From assembly GCA_017898095.1 (NCBI GenBank), contig JAGKQJ010000017.1:1-39921 (forward strand): a DNA stretch of 39,921 bases, in the 5' to 3' direction. The DNA comes from Bacillaceae bacterium Marseille-Q3522. GTDB lineage: Bacteria; Bacillota; Bacilli; Bacillales; Cytobacillaceae. Below the pieces are notes generated by a model. It was not told the DNA's origin and did not search any database. It saw only the letters and a program-made list of their open reading frames with translations. A program made the translations under genes and the position numbers. Of the stretch, positions 1 to 7,824 are shown one piece after another (within the stretch, counting starts at the first letter, position 1; every line of letters starts with the position of its first letter).

Positions 1-146
1 CCTTTTAATGCATCCGTAAACTGGGCCGTTTCTAGCGGATGTTTTATCATTTTCGGCCAGCGTACCGTAACATTTTCGATTTGTTTATACTTGGCAAGTT
101 CTTGTAATGTACGTCTAACTGTTTCCACTTCAGGAAGCTCCGGCAA
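1..146 (-). CDS. mutM: Formamidopyrimidine-DNA glycosylase, N-terminal part only
   Basis: This is the first 48 codons of Fpg/MutM, the base-excision repair glycosylase/AP lyase that removes 8-oxoguanine and formamidopyrimidines. The translation begins MPELPEVETVRRTLQELAKY. After Met removal, the N-terminal Pro is the catalytic nucleophile, followed by the catalytic Glu, so the start is fixed. The start codon is TTG, with a GAGGGG Shine-Dalgarno about 8 nt upstream. The gene runs off the left edge. It lies about 100 nt downstream of polA on the same strand, as in B. subtilis (polA-mutM). Fragmentary only because the window ends. Confidence 0.93.
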   Translation of the reverse strand, partial: MPELPEVETVRRTLQELAKYKQIENVTVRWPKMIKHPLETAQFTDALK

Positions 147-246
147 ATTTCTTTTCCCCTCTCTATGATGAAATTTCCATGCTTTTAGTGTTTATCATAA
201 CAAAAAAAGAATCTACCTCATTATCCATATATATAAAATTCATTAA

Positions 247-2880
247 TTACTTCGCATCATACCAAGTCGGACCATAAGCATAATCGACTTTAAGCGGTAC
301 CTTCAGTTCCAATGCCTGCTCCATTTCTTCCGGAACAATCACCTTTAAACGCTCGAGTTCCTCCTGCGGCGCTTCAAAAATTAATTCATCATGAACCTGC
401 AGCAGTAATCTTGCTTGTAGTTTTTCTTTTTTTAAACGGTGATCCATATGAATCATTGCTAATTTAATAATATCGGCGGCACTACCTTGAATTGGTGTAT
501 TCATCGCTGTCCGCTCCGCAAAGCTCCGTAAATTAAAGTTTCTGCTTGTGATTTCCGGTAAATACCTGCGACGGTGCATTAAAGTAGACACATAGCCTTT
601 CTGTTTTGCTTCCATAACAATGTCTTCCATATATTTTTTTACACCGGGATAGCTTTCTAAATACCTCTTGATAAAAGTAGCTGCTTCTTTTCTTGTTATT
701 CCTAAGCTTTGTGATAAACCGTAATCACTGATGCCATAGACAATGCCAAAGTTAACAGCTTTCGCATGGCGGCGCATGTTAGAAGTAACTTCATCTTTGC
801 CAACGTGGAAAACCTCCATTGCTGTTTTCGTATGAATATCAAGATCTTCTTTAAATGCTTCAATCAGTTTCTCATCACCGGCAATATGAGCAAGTACTCT
901 TAGCTCAATTTGCGAATAGTCGGCGGAAAAAATCAGCCAGTCTTTTTCAGAAGGAATGAATGCTTGTCTAATTTTTCGCCCTTCTTCAAGACGAATCGGT
1001 ATATTTTGCAGATTCGGATCAATCGAACTCAATCTGCCGGTTTGCGTTAAAGCCTGATTGAAACGGGTATGAATTTTCTCCGTTTTCTTATCAACTACTT
1101 TAAGCAGCCCTTCAATATAAGTAGATTGAAGCTTGCCGAGTTGCCGGAAAAGGAGAATTTCCTCAATTATTTCATGTGCCGGCGCAAGCTTTTCCAGAAC
1201 ATCAGCCGAAGTGGAATAGCCCGTCTTTGTTTTTTTCAGAACCGGGAGACCGAGTTTTTCGAATAAAATGACACCTAGTTGCTTTGGTGAATTAATATTA
1301 AAGGTTACTCCGGCAAGCTCATAAATACGCTGTTCAACTTCTTTTAATCTTGACGTCAATTCCCCGCCCATTTGCTGAAGCCGGTCAACATCTACTTTGA
1401 TACCCTGGGATTCCATATCGGCAAGAATAAGCGATAACGGCAACTCCAAGTCAGAAAACAAGCTGAACTGTTCATTCGCTTCGAGCTCTGTCTTCAGTTT
1501 ATTTGTCAAATTTTTCACAGCCAACGCTTTACGGACAATATGCTCAGCGACAACAGCTTCTTCCGGAATTTTTCGTTTCGCACCTTTTCCATAAACTTCC
1601 TCATCACTTTGAATATCTGTGTAACCGTAACGCTTTGCAATCGATGCTACGTCTTCAATCCCTTCTGATGGATTGGCAAGATAAGAAGCAAGCAATAAAT
1701 CAAAGGTGCTGCCTTTAAAATGTATCCCGAAACGGCGAAGTGCTACTTCGGAAGCCTTTGTGTCGTAAACTTTTTTCTCCTTGGTTTCATCTTCCGCCCA
1801 CTGTTTAAATGCCGCTGAAGAAAGAGCGGTCTCTGTCGGTAAAAAATATACTCCGGTTTCATTCACAAGGGAAAAACCGAGGATATTTGCATAGTGGTAA
1901 TTTTCATCAAGAATTTCCACATAAAATGTATTTTCAGCTGCAAAAATAACCGGATCTACATCTTTCACAATTGTAAAATCAATCTTATCCAATGATGCAT
2001 TTTCCGTACTGCCGGCTTCCGTGTCCATTTTCGCTAATAATGAATTAAATCCCAGCTCCTTAAACAGAGGAATGAGTTTTTTCTCCTCATATCCATTATA
2101 TTGCAATTGTTGAAGCTGAACGGTGACCGGGGCAGTTCTTGTGATTGTTGCCAATTGTTTACTCATTTGCGCCTGTTGTCTATGTTCTGTTAGCCGTTCT
2201 TTTAATTTTTTCCCACTAATACTTTCGATCGAATCAAGAACTTTTTCTAATGTTCCATACTCCTTTAGCAATTTAATCGCCGTTTTTTCACCAACTCCGG
2301 GTACGCCCGGGATATTATCTGATTGGTCTCCCATTAATCCCTTCATATCAATAATCTGTCCCGCTTCGAGCCCGTACTTTTCCATTAAGTGCTCAGGGGT
2401 GTATGCTTCGATGTCAGTAATTCCTTTTTTTGTAATTCCCACTGTTGTCCGCTCTGACGTTAATTGCGTTAAATCTTTATCACCGGAAATGATTTTTACT
2501 TCATATCCATCCTGCTCCGCCTGCAGGGATAGCGTTCCAATAATATCATCCGCTTCATAATTTTCAAGCTCGTAGCGGGCAATCCCATAACTATCTAATA
2601 AATCCATAATAAACGGGAATTGCTCAGATAATTCAGGTGGCGTTTTTTGCCTGCCGCCTTTGTACTCGGCAAACGTTTGATGGCGAAAGGTTGTTTTTCC
2701 AGCATCAAAAGCAACCAGCATATGCGTCGGTTTTTCTTCCTCAAGAATTTTCATTAACATTGTTGTAAACCCGTAAACAGCGTTCGTATGTATCCCTTTT
2801 TCATTATTTAAAAGTGGTAAGGCAAAAAATGCCCGATATGCGATTGAATTTCCGTCAATGAGTACGATTTTATTCTTCAA
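247..2880 (-). CDS. polA: DNA polymerase I
   Basis: Family A DNA polymerase of 877 aa, close to the 876-880 aa of Geobacillus and B. subtilis PolA. It fills gaps in replication and repair and removes RNA primers. Residues 1 to about 290 form the 5'-3' exonuclease (N-terminal LIDGNSIAYRAFFALPL, then the MKGLMGDQSDNIPGVPGVG helix-hairpin-helix). Residues about 300-470 are a 3'-5' exonuclease-like domain lacking the catalytic carboxylates, as in other Bacillus enzymes, so proofreading is probably absent. The polymerase domain follows, with motif A DYSQIELRVLAHIAGD (near residue 654), motif B RRHAKAVNFGIVYG and motif C QVHDELIFE (near 831). The start is TTG with a strong GGAGG 7 nt upstream. mutM lies downstream; two non-syntenic genes separate polA from phoR. 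Confidence 0.98.
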   Translation of the reverse strand: MKNKIVLIDGNSIAYRAFFALPLLNNEKGIHTNAVYGFTTMLMKILEEEKPTHMLVAFDAGKTTFRHQTFAEYKGGRQKTPPELSEQFPFIMDLLDSYGIARYELENYEADDIIGTLSLQAEQDGYEVKIISGDKDLTQLTSERTTVGITKKGITDIEAYTPEHLMEKYGLEAGQIIDMKGLMGDQSDNIPGVPGVGEKTAIKLLKEYGTLEKVLDSIESISGKKLKERLTEHRQQAQMSKQLATITRTAPVTVQLQQLQYNGYEEKKLIPLFKELGFNSLLAKMDTEAGSTENASLDKIDFTIVKDVDPVIFAAENTFYVEILDENYHYANILGFSLVNETGVYFLPTETALSSAAFKQWAEDETKEKKVYDTKASEVALRRFGIHFKGSTFDLLLASYLANPSEGIEDVASIAKRYGYTDIQSDEEVYGKGAKRKIPEEAVVAEHIVRKALAVKNLTNKLKTELEANEQFSLFSDLELPLSLILADMESQGIKVDVDRLQQMGGELTSRLKEVEQRIYELAGVTFNINSPKQLGVILFEKLGLPVLKKTKTGYSTSADVLEKLAPAHEIIEEILLFRQLGKLQSTYIEGLLKVVDKKTEKIHTRFNQALTQTGRLSSIDPNLQNIPIRLEEGRKIRQAFIPSEKDWLIFSADYSQIELRVLAHIAGDEKLIEAFKEDLDIHTKTAMEVFHVGKDEVTSNMRRHAKAVNFGIVYGISDYGLSQSLGITRKEAATFIKRYLESYPGVKKYMEDIVMEAKQKGYVSTLMHRRRYLPEITSRNFNLRSFAERTAMNTPIQGSAADIIKLAMIHMDHRLKKEKLQARLLLQVHDELIFEAPQEELERLKVIVPEEMEQALELKVPLKVDYAYGPTWYDAK

Positions 2881-3027
2881 GAGTTGTCCTCCTTCAATTG
2901 TCTCAGTAAAATCCGCTATGATCTGCCTTTATTTTATCATGAGTAATGAAAGAAATCGAATCACGTTCAATATGCGGCAAACTCCTTTTTCAAAAAAACT
3001 GACCGTAAGAGGAAGTACTTATTTTTT

Positions 3028-3243
3028 TCATGAAAAATGATGAAAAATAAATGTTATAAACGCTGCAGCAAGAATACTGATGAATAAATTACGAAGACCG
3101 ATTTGAAGAGTTATCAGGTTTTTAATCCTGCTTAATATGAAGGAGCAAATTATATAAATCGTAATTACATTTAAAGTAAAGACTTTCATCCATCTTGGAA
3201 TGGATACCCAAAGGCTCATGATTTTCTTTGAAAAATTCCCCAT
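3028..3243 (-). CDS. Small two-helix membrane protein, unknown function
   Basis: A 71-aa ORF with two hydrophobic stretches (about residues 20-38 and 50-68), an amphipathic basic N-terminus (MGNFSKKIMSLWVSIPRWMK) and a basic linker, as expected of a small integral membrane protein with an N-in hairpin. A GAGGCG Shine-Dalgarno-like sequence lies about 8 nt before the ATG. It sits in the polA-phoR gap on the same strand, where B. subtilis has no gene. I do not recognise a family. It could be a chance ORF in AT-rich DNA, but the ribosome site and clean topology argue for a real gene. Confidence 0.45.
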   Translation of the reverse strand: MGNFSKKIMSLWVSIPRWMKVFTLNVITIYIICSFILSRIKNLITLQIGLRNLFISILAAAFITFIFHHFS

Positions 3244-3591
3244 TCTAGTTCGCCTCTATCACTTATTTCATCTGTAAGTTCAAAAAGTAAACAAATTGAT
3301 CATCCGCAAATGAATCTCTAAAAACATATTATCAAAGTGAACTGATTTTCAAAAGTAAAAAGGCGAAAGCGGGGTTAGCTTTCACCTTTTTAAAATGGTT
3401 CCTTGGATAAAGGGTCTTTCAACTATGATTGTAGCGAGTGATTGTGAAGGAAGATTTAATAGTTTGTAAAAAACATGTAAAGGAAAGATGTTTTTTCGAA
3501 ATAAAGGATTATAAAAATAATATAACTCATCTATCCCCAATTTTTTGTCAATACCGTTTTGCTGAGAACCGGGTTGGAAAAGTAATAAAAC
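3244..3591. other. Intergenic stretch after the pentapeptide gene
   Basis: About 350 nt without a convincing gene. It contains a strong bidirectional terminator hairpin (3357-3391) and, near the pentapeptide stop codon, one member of an imperfect ~28-nt direct repeat (3516-3543, matched at 3578-3607). Short plus-strand ORFs here lack ribosome sites and look incidental. Confidence 0.5.
3357..3391. terminator. Bidirectional intrinsic terminator
   Basis: A-tract, AGGCGAAAGC stem, 7-nt loop, then GCTTTCACCT and a T-tract. The 14-15 bp stem has one mismatch and is flanked by A and T runs, so it works in either direction. It probably ends transcription of the pentapeptide-repeat gene on the minus strand. 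Confidence 0.8.
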
Positions 3592-4434
3592 TCATTCATC
3601 CCCAAATGGTGACCAATGTGCCGGTCGGGAAAGCAAATGCGGTATTTTTGTGTGGGCGTCTCCCTTTGCAGCATTAATCTGAATTTGCGTGAGAAAAATA
3701 CTCCCGGTAAGATCGGCGCCGCGGAGATCGGCATCACGCAAATCCGCCCCGATCACGTCTGCCATCCGCAAGTCTGCGCCGCGGAGATCAGCGCCAATCA
3801 GATAAGCACCTCTTAAATTTACCCCACTTAGATCGGCACGGTTAAGATTTGCACCGATAAGATCTGCTCTCCTAAGATCGGATTTCTGATATTTTTTCGA
3901 ACGCTTTTGCTTGGAATGTGAACCAGCACGAACGAGCTCACTTGTCTTCTCAAGAAGTACATTTACTTTTGCCCGGTGAGCAGAAATATCTAGTTCCATA
4001 AGTAATTCGCTATCAAGGAAAGTTAACCTTTCCGTCTCATCAAGCATCATCTGCAGCTCTGTGTGGATTGGAAGTGTCGCCTTTAACGCCAACGCATCAG
4101 TCAGATATGCGAGCATTTCATGTAATTGATGGATAATTGGAAACACTTCGAACATATCCTTCGCTGTTTGCGGAGCTTCTCGCCAGTCAACTCCTGCAAA
4201 AGTGACTTGCGAAACCTTTTGTCCCGCACCGAAGCAGTCAAAAACCGTACACCCTTTAAACCCTTGTTGCCGGAGGCTCTTGTGAATCGCGCAACGGAAA
4301 TCCGTTTGCAAGTTAGGGCATGGTTTACCGCCTTCCTTATCGATTGCAAAATCTGCTGAAGCTGCAAAAGGCAGGGCAATACAGCATAATCCGAAGCATT
4401 TTCCGCAGTCCGCTTGAAGTTCTTTCTTATTCAT
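3592..4434 (-). CDS. Cys-cluster / pentapeptide-repeat protein
   Basis: A 280-aa soluble protein in two parts. Residues 1 to about 75 carry a Cys-rich head: CGKCFGLCC near residue 10, then further Cys at about 39, 48, 62 and 66, reminiscent of YkgJ-type metal-chelating motifs. Residues about 75-165 are mostly helical. Residues about 180-250 form some 13-14 tandem pentapeptide repeats of A(D/N)Lxx type (SDLRRADLIGANLNRADL), predicted to build a right-handed quadrilateral beta-helix. Single Bacillus proteins of this mixed architecture exist but have no established function; McbG/Qnr-type DNA mimicry is possible but unproven. The ATG has a poor Shine-Dalgarno; a promoter-like TTGAAC-N16-TATATA lies just upstream. 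It sits between phoR and polA, which is not the B. subtilis order. Confidence 0.85.
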   Translation of the reverse strand: MNKKELQADCGKCFGLCCIALPFAASADFAIDKEGGKPCPNLQTDFRCAIHKSLRQQGFKGCTVFDCFGAGQKVSQVTFAGVDWREAPQTAKDMFEVFPIIHQLHEMLAYLTDALALKATLPIHTELQMMLDETERLTFLDSELLMELDISAHRAKVNVLLEKTSELVRAGSHSKQKRSKKYQKSDLRRADLIGANLNRADLSGVNLRGAYLIGADLRGADLRMADVIGADLRDADLRGADLTGSIFLTQIQINAAKGDAHTKIPHLLSRPAHWSPFGDE

Positions 4435-4687
4435 AACATGTACGCCAAAAACCGGCTCTCCCCGTTTCTATATATCAGATTTACATTCTGGTTCAACTTA
4501 AAAAAGATTATCATTACATTTTGGCCATAACATATAGTTGTATTGTGGTTTTGTTAACCTTTATTAATAAAATCCACCTTTTTTGGGATATAATCATATT
4601 TTATACTCGTTAAAAGATAACGAGCAAATGATATTACAGGTAGAAATTAATATAAAAAATCGCATGGAAAAACCTGCATACGATCTT
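4435..4687. other. phoR to pentapeptide-gene intergenic region
   Basis: Holds the putative promoter at 4469-4496 and a perfect 7-bp hairpin CTCGTTA/TAACGAG (4606-4624) just after phoR. The hairpin is not followed by a good T-run in the minus direction, so I do not call it a firm terminator. Very AT-rich otherwise. Confidence 0.4.
4469..4496 (-). promoter_or_regulatory. Putative sigma-A promoter of the pentapeptide-repeat gene
   Basis: On the minus strand, TTGAAC (-35, 4491-4496), 16-nt spacer, TATATA (-10, 4469-4474). Transcription would start about 30 nt before the ATG at 4434. Predicted from sequence only. Confidence 0.45.
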
Positions 4688-6442
4688 TTATTCAGGAAAT
4701 TTTTTATTAAATTTGATGCGAAAAACGGTACCTTTCCCGATTTTGCTTTCCACTGTGATTTGCCCTTTATAAACCTCCACTAAATGTTTGACAATTGCAA
4801 GGCCAAGACCTGTTCCGCCAGATTCACGGCTTCGCGCTTTATCAACGCGGTAAAATCGTTCAAAGATACGCGGGATTTCGTCTTTTTCAATACCAATACC
4901 CGTATCCTGCACTTCTAATAAGAGAAACTCTGTGAAATTTTTCAAACGTACAGTCACATGCCCTCCTGCCGGTGTATACGCAATCGCATTGGATATTAAA
5001 TTAATGCAGATTTGTTTAAAACGCCGTACGTTGCCTTCAATGATAAACGGATCAACGTCGGCTTGTAATTGCAACTCAATTTGCTTTTCCGATGCCTTCA
5101 TATTAACGACAGATAAAACCTCTTTAACGGCAAGAACCGTATTAAAATCTTCTGTAAGAAGAGCAAAACCTTGTTGTTCGATTCTCGATAATTCTAAAAG
5201 GTCATCAATTAACGCTTGCAACCGGTCGCTCTCTGCTAAAATAATGTGAAGAAAATATTGTAATGATTCCTGGTCGTCCATTGCTCCATCTAACAATGTC
5301 TCCGAAAATCCTCTTATCGAAGTAATCGGAGTTTTCAGTTCATGGGATACATTTGCAACGAAATCTTTGCGGATTTGTTCCAGTTTTTTCAATTCGGTAA
5401 TATCATGAAGAACGAGGAGAATCCCTTTCCAAACATTATTTGTGCCAATAATCGGCACGGCATAAACCTGAAAATGACGCCTTTCAATACCAATAGGAAT
5501 AACGAGCTGCTTTTTCACTTTTTGCTCTGTTATAAATATTTCTTCAATTAAGCGGGTAATTTCTTTCCGTTGGATAACTTCATAGTAAAGCTTATATAAA
5601 TATTCATCCGGATTTACGTGAAAAAGCTCTTTATAGGTACGGTTAATAAGACTTATGTATCCCCTGCTATCAATTAGGATAAGCGGACTGCCGATATTTT
5701 CAATCAATGTCATCAAACGGTCCTGATGCATTTCTTGTGTTCTTCTTAATTCCTCTAAATTTCGCGCCAGCACATTGATCGATGAGCTTAACAATGCTGT
5801 CTCACTCCATCTCGACTCATCGGCACGCGCCTGATAATTTCCTTTTGCTAACTCAATTGCTACATTTGTTGCAGAGACAATTGGCTTCGTATAGCGGGAT
5901 GTTATTTTCACAATAAAAATGCCAATAAATATCAAAACGATACTAACACATAGGAGGAGTATCCACCAGGCATTGGAATTGATATTTTCCAATTCTGATA
6001 ACTCTGTTTTTACGAAGATATATCCGTCATTTGGCTGATCCGGATCGATCGTCCGCCAATAATAATGAAAGTTTTTTTCGGTATTGAAATATTCAAGTTC
6101 TTCTTTTTTTAACATTTTTCCAACAAATTGGTCTAAGTTTTCAGCGGATGATCCTTCGAAGACACCATTATCAAAAAGAATCGAACCCTCTTCTGAAAGT
6201 AAGGCGAAGTTTATTTGAAAAACATTACTATATTCTGTTAAATTCTCTTTGTTCACAGAGGAAATGCCGCCATTATTCTGTATATCATTGATAATGAGCT
6301 GGCTTTCTTTTTGTATCCGGTCATCAAAAAGATGAAGATAGTAGCGGTTAAAAAGATAACCAAAAGATATTCCTAAAGCAATAATGACAATCAATATAAC
6401 ACTTATTATCATGATAAGCAGCTTTGTCCCGTACTTTGTCAT
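4688..6442 (-). CDS. phoR: Phosphate-responsive sensor histidine kinase PhoR
   Basis: Membrane-bound sensor kinase of 584 aa (B. subtilis PhoR is 579) that autophosphorylates under phosphate limitation and passes the phosphate to PhoP. Visible parts: TM1 at about residues 8-30; an extracytoplasmic sensor domain to about 155; TM2 at about 158-180 (WWILLLCVSIVLIFIGIF); HAMP (RYTKPIVSATNVAIELAKG); a PAS domain (LMTLIENIGSPLILID); the H box FVANVSHELKTPITSIRGFS; the N box NLISNAIAYTPAGG; and G boxes DTGIGIEKDEIPRIFERFYR and GGTGLGLAIVKHLVEVYKG. The ATG overlaps the phoP stop codon (ATGA), so the two are translationally coupled. Confidence 0.96.
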   Translation of the reverse strand: MTKYGTKLLIMIISVILIVIIALGISFGYLFNRYYLHLFDDRIQKESQLIINDIQNNGGISSVNKENLTEYSNVFQINFALLSEEGSILFDNGVFEGSSAENLDQFVGKMLKKEELEYFNTEKNFHYYWRTIDPDQPNDGYIFVKTELSELENINSNAWWILLLCVSIVLIFIGIFIVKITSRYTKPIVSATNVAIELAKGNYQARADESRWSETALLSSSINVLARNLEELRRTQEMHQDRLMTLIENIGSPLILIDSRGYISLINRTYKELFHVNPDEYLYKLYYEVIQRKEITRLIEEIFITEQKVKKQLVIPIGIERRHFQVYAVPIIGTNNVWKGILLVLHDITELKKLEQIRKDFVANVSHELKTPITSIRGFSETLLDGAMDDQESLQYFLHIILAESDRLQALIDDLLELSRIEQQGFALLTEDFNTVLAVKEVLSVVNMKASEKQIELQLQADVDPFIIEGNVRRFKQICINLISNAIAYTPAGGHVTVRLKNFTEFLLLEVQDTGIGIEKDEIPRIFERFYRVDKARSRESGGTGLGLAIVKHLVEVYKGQITVESKIGKGTVFRIKFNKKFPE

Positions 6443-7161
6443 TTTCTTTTTGGCTCTTCCAGTTTATAGCCTAAGCCTCTTATGGTCTTAATATAGGCAG
6501 GCTTTTTCGAATCTTCCTCGATTTTTTCACGCAAATGACTGATATGTACATCAACAATACGTGTATCCCCGGCAAAATCATAATTCCATACCGCACTTAA
6601 TAGTTGCTCTCTCGTTAATACACGTCCTTTATATTTTGCTAAATAGACGAGAAGTTCAAATTCTTTTGGCGTTAATTCCAGCAACTCTTCTTTAAAATAA
6701 GCCTCATAGAATTCCGGATATATTCTTAAATCTTCAATTTTCAGCATTTTCTTTTCTTCTTCTGCCTCGACTGCAATCCCTTGTTCTTCACGAATCTGTG
6801 ATCTTCGTAAAATGGCTTTGACACGTGCAATTACTTCACGAGGACTAAAAGGTTTTGTTAAATAATCATCCGCCCCTAATTCCAAGCCCAATACCTTGTC
6901 AAATTCATCATCTTTTGCTGTAAGCATAAGGATCGGAGTTAATATTTTCTGCTGGCGAAGCTGCTTGCATACTTCAAGTCCATCCAGTTTTGGCAGCATT
7001 AAATCCAACACAATCATATCCAGCTTTTCTGTCGTTGCTTTGTCGATTGCCTCTTGTCCATCCATTGCGGTGACCACATCAAATCCGGCTTGTTTAAAAT
7101 TATACTGCAATAGCGTAACAATAGACTTCTCATCATCAACAACTAGAACTTTGTTTTTCAT
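6439..7161 (-). CDS. phoP: Phosphate regulon response regulator PhoP
   Basis: OmpR/PhoB-family response regulator of 240 aa, the same length as B. subtilis PhoP. Receiver domain at residues 1-120: acidic pair D9-D10, phosphoacceptor D53 in MIVLDLMLPKLDG, and the conserved Lys in YLTKPFSPREVIARV. C-terminal winged helix at about 140-238 (LELTPKEFELLVYLAKYKGR; DTRIVDVHISHLREKIEED). It controls phosphate starvation genes. The ATG at 7161 has a GGAGG 6-8 nt upstream. A longer in-frame ATG at 7257 lies inside a palindromic repeat and would add a 32-aa tail without a family counterpart, so I reject it. phoR follows with an ATGA overlap. The leader contains a structured repeat 54 nt upstream. Confidence 0.96.
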   Translation of the reverse strand: MKNKVLVVDDEKSIVTLLQYNFKQAGFDVVTAMDGQEAIDKATTEKLDMIVLDLMLPKLDGLEVCKQLRQQKILTPILMLTAKDDEFDKVLGLELGADDYLTKPFSPREVIARVKAILRRSQIREEQGIAVEAEEEKKMLKIEDLRIYPEFYEAYFKEELLELTPKEFELLVYLAKYKGRVLTREQLLSAVWNYDFAGDTRIVDVHISHLREKIEEDSKKPAYIKTIRGLGYKLEEPKRK

Positions 7162-7215
7162 AAAAGCCTCCGCATTAAAATAATTACCCCGTTTGAACCA
7201 TTTATCGCAAATTAA

Positions 7216-7285
7216 GGGACAGTAATCCCCCCGCCTCAAAAATAGAGGTGAATCCAATCATATTGGGCGGGGGATAAACTGCCCC
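7216..7285. repeat. Dispersed palindromic element, copy 1
   Basis: Imperfect inverted repeat. The left arm GGGACAGTAATCCCCCCGCC pairs with the right arm GGCGGGGGATAAACTGCCCC, with a small internal loop at AAT/TAA. The middle contains CCAAT-cat-ATTGG, an inner hairpin. The outer flanks (ATTAAG before, AAAGCCCGATTGG after) are also shared with copy 3 at 25384-25453, read on the other strand. Shorter similarity exists to copy 2 at 13883-13948. Non-coding. Confidence 0.85.
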
Positions 7286-7287
7286 TA

Positions 7288-7347
7288 AAAGCCCGATTGG
7301 TGAGTTTTTCTTAGGGCTTCAGCCCTTAGAAAAATCAATCGGGCTTT
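7288..7347. repeat. Long imperfect hairpin adjoining repeat copy 1
   Basis: AAAGCCCGATTG at the left pairs with CAATCGGGCTTT at the right; the inner arms TTTTTCTTAGGGCT and AGCCCTTAGAAAAA pair around a 2-nt TC loop. The total stem is about 27 bp with a small bulge. It directly abuts repeat copy 1 and could act as a bidirectional terminator or be part of the same composite element. Confidence 0.75.
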
Positions 7348-7357
7348 GCGCGACTAA

Positions 7358-7453
7358 CCATCAGTGGGGGAAGAAGGCCGACTAAAGGCTTAGGCGTCCT
7401 GTTGCAACGTCGGCACTAGTACGTCCTGTACGTCGAAAAACCCCCACTGATGG
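7358..7453. repeat. Outer inverted repeat with GC-rich interior
   Basis: CCATCAGTGGGGG (7358-7370) is repeated as CCCCCACTGATGG (7441-7453). Inside, GCCGAC/GTCGGC arms and the near-tandem motif TACGTCCTGTACGTC suggest a folded RNA or DNA structure. The right edge continues GGAAGTTTCACTTTATCC; a close reverse copy occurs at 17266-17288. No ORF. Confidence 0.65.
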
Positions 7454-7513
7454 AAGTTTCACTTTATCCATACTTTCATTATAGTATAAATCAAAACCAG
7501 TGTCAGTATAACA

Positions 7514-7554
7514 TTTTTTAAATGGATGGAGGCGAGCTCCATCCATTTAAAAAA
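7514..7554. terminator. Perfect 18-bp terminator hairpin
   Basis: TTTTTTAAATGGATGGAG (7514-7531), loop GCGAG, then the exact complement (7537-7554). The A/T ends let it serve both strands. It shares its A/T run with the next hairpin at 7555-7570. Confidence 0.75.
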
Positions 7555-7570
7555 GCAGCCTTTCGGCTGC
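7549..7570 (-). terminator. Intrinsic terminator (GCAGCC hairpin)
   Basis: On the minus strand, GCAGCC-GAAA-GGCTGC is followed by six T. The T-run is at the same time the first strand of the neighbouring 18-bp hairpin, so minus-strand transcripts meet two terminators in tandem before the phoP leader. Confidence 0.75.
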
Positions 7571-7766
7571 AAAAAATTGGACTTACAAAAAATACTTAAC
7601 TCGAAAAAAAGAATATGCCCGTTAAGTTTCCTAAAAACCCGGTACTGGCACTTTTTTCTAACAGGAATTGGTCCGGCTTTTATTCATGATGAAATGTTCA
7701 GTGATGAAAGCCCCTGCTTCTAAGCGAAACGCAGATATTTTTTAATCATACAACGATGAAAATGAT

Positions 7767-7788
7767 AGGTGGAGTAGCGTCTCCACCT
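7767..7788 (-). terminator. Likely mdh terminator
   Basis: AGGTGGAG / CTCCACCT, an 8-bp perfect stem with a 6-nt loop, about 36 nt past the mdh stop codon. On the minus strand it is followed by ATCATTTTC, a modest T-rich tail. Confidence 0.6.
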
Positions 7789-7824
7789 GATTCCCTATGT
7801 TTTACGCTTTCTGATTCAAGTTCA

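Larger units (their letters stand above)
7162..7824. other. Hairpin-rich mdh-phoP intergenic block
   Basis: About 660 nt without a gene. On the plus strand it holds, in order: the phoP leader; repeat copy 1 (7216-7285); a second long hairpin (7288-7347); a third outer inverted repeat CCATCAGTGGGGG (7358-7370) with its complement at 7441-7453; a perfect 18-bp hairpin (7514-7554); a GCAGCC hairpin (7555-7570); and the likely mdh terminator (7767-7788). Nearly half of the block can fold. Confidence 0.7.

Noticed and set aside
2123-2560. 145-codon ORF opposite polA
   Set aside because: Antisense shadow of the conserved 5'-3' exonuclease domain; no ribosome site.
4606-4624. Hairpin after phoR as terminator
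   Set aside because: Perfect 7-bp stem but no proper T-run on the minus strand; left as an unassigned hairpin.
7162-7257. 32-residue N-terminal extension of PhoP
   Set aside because: Lies in the palindromic repeat; the internal ATG has GGAGG and gives the exact family length.
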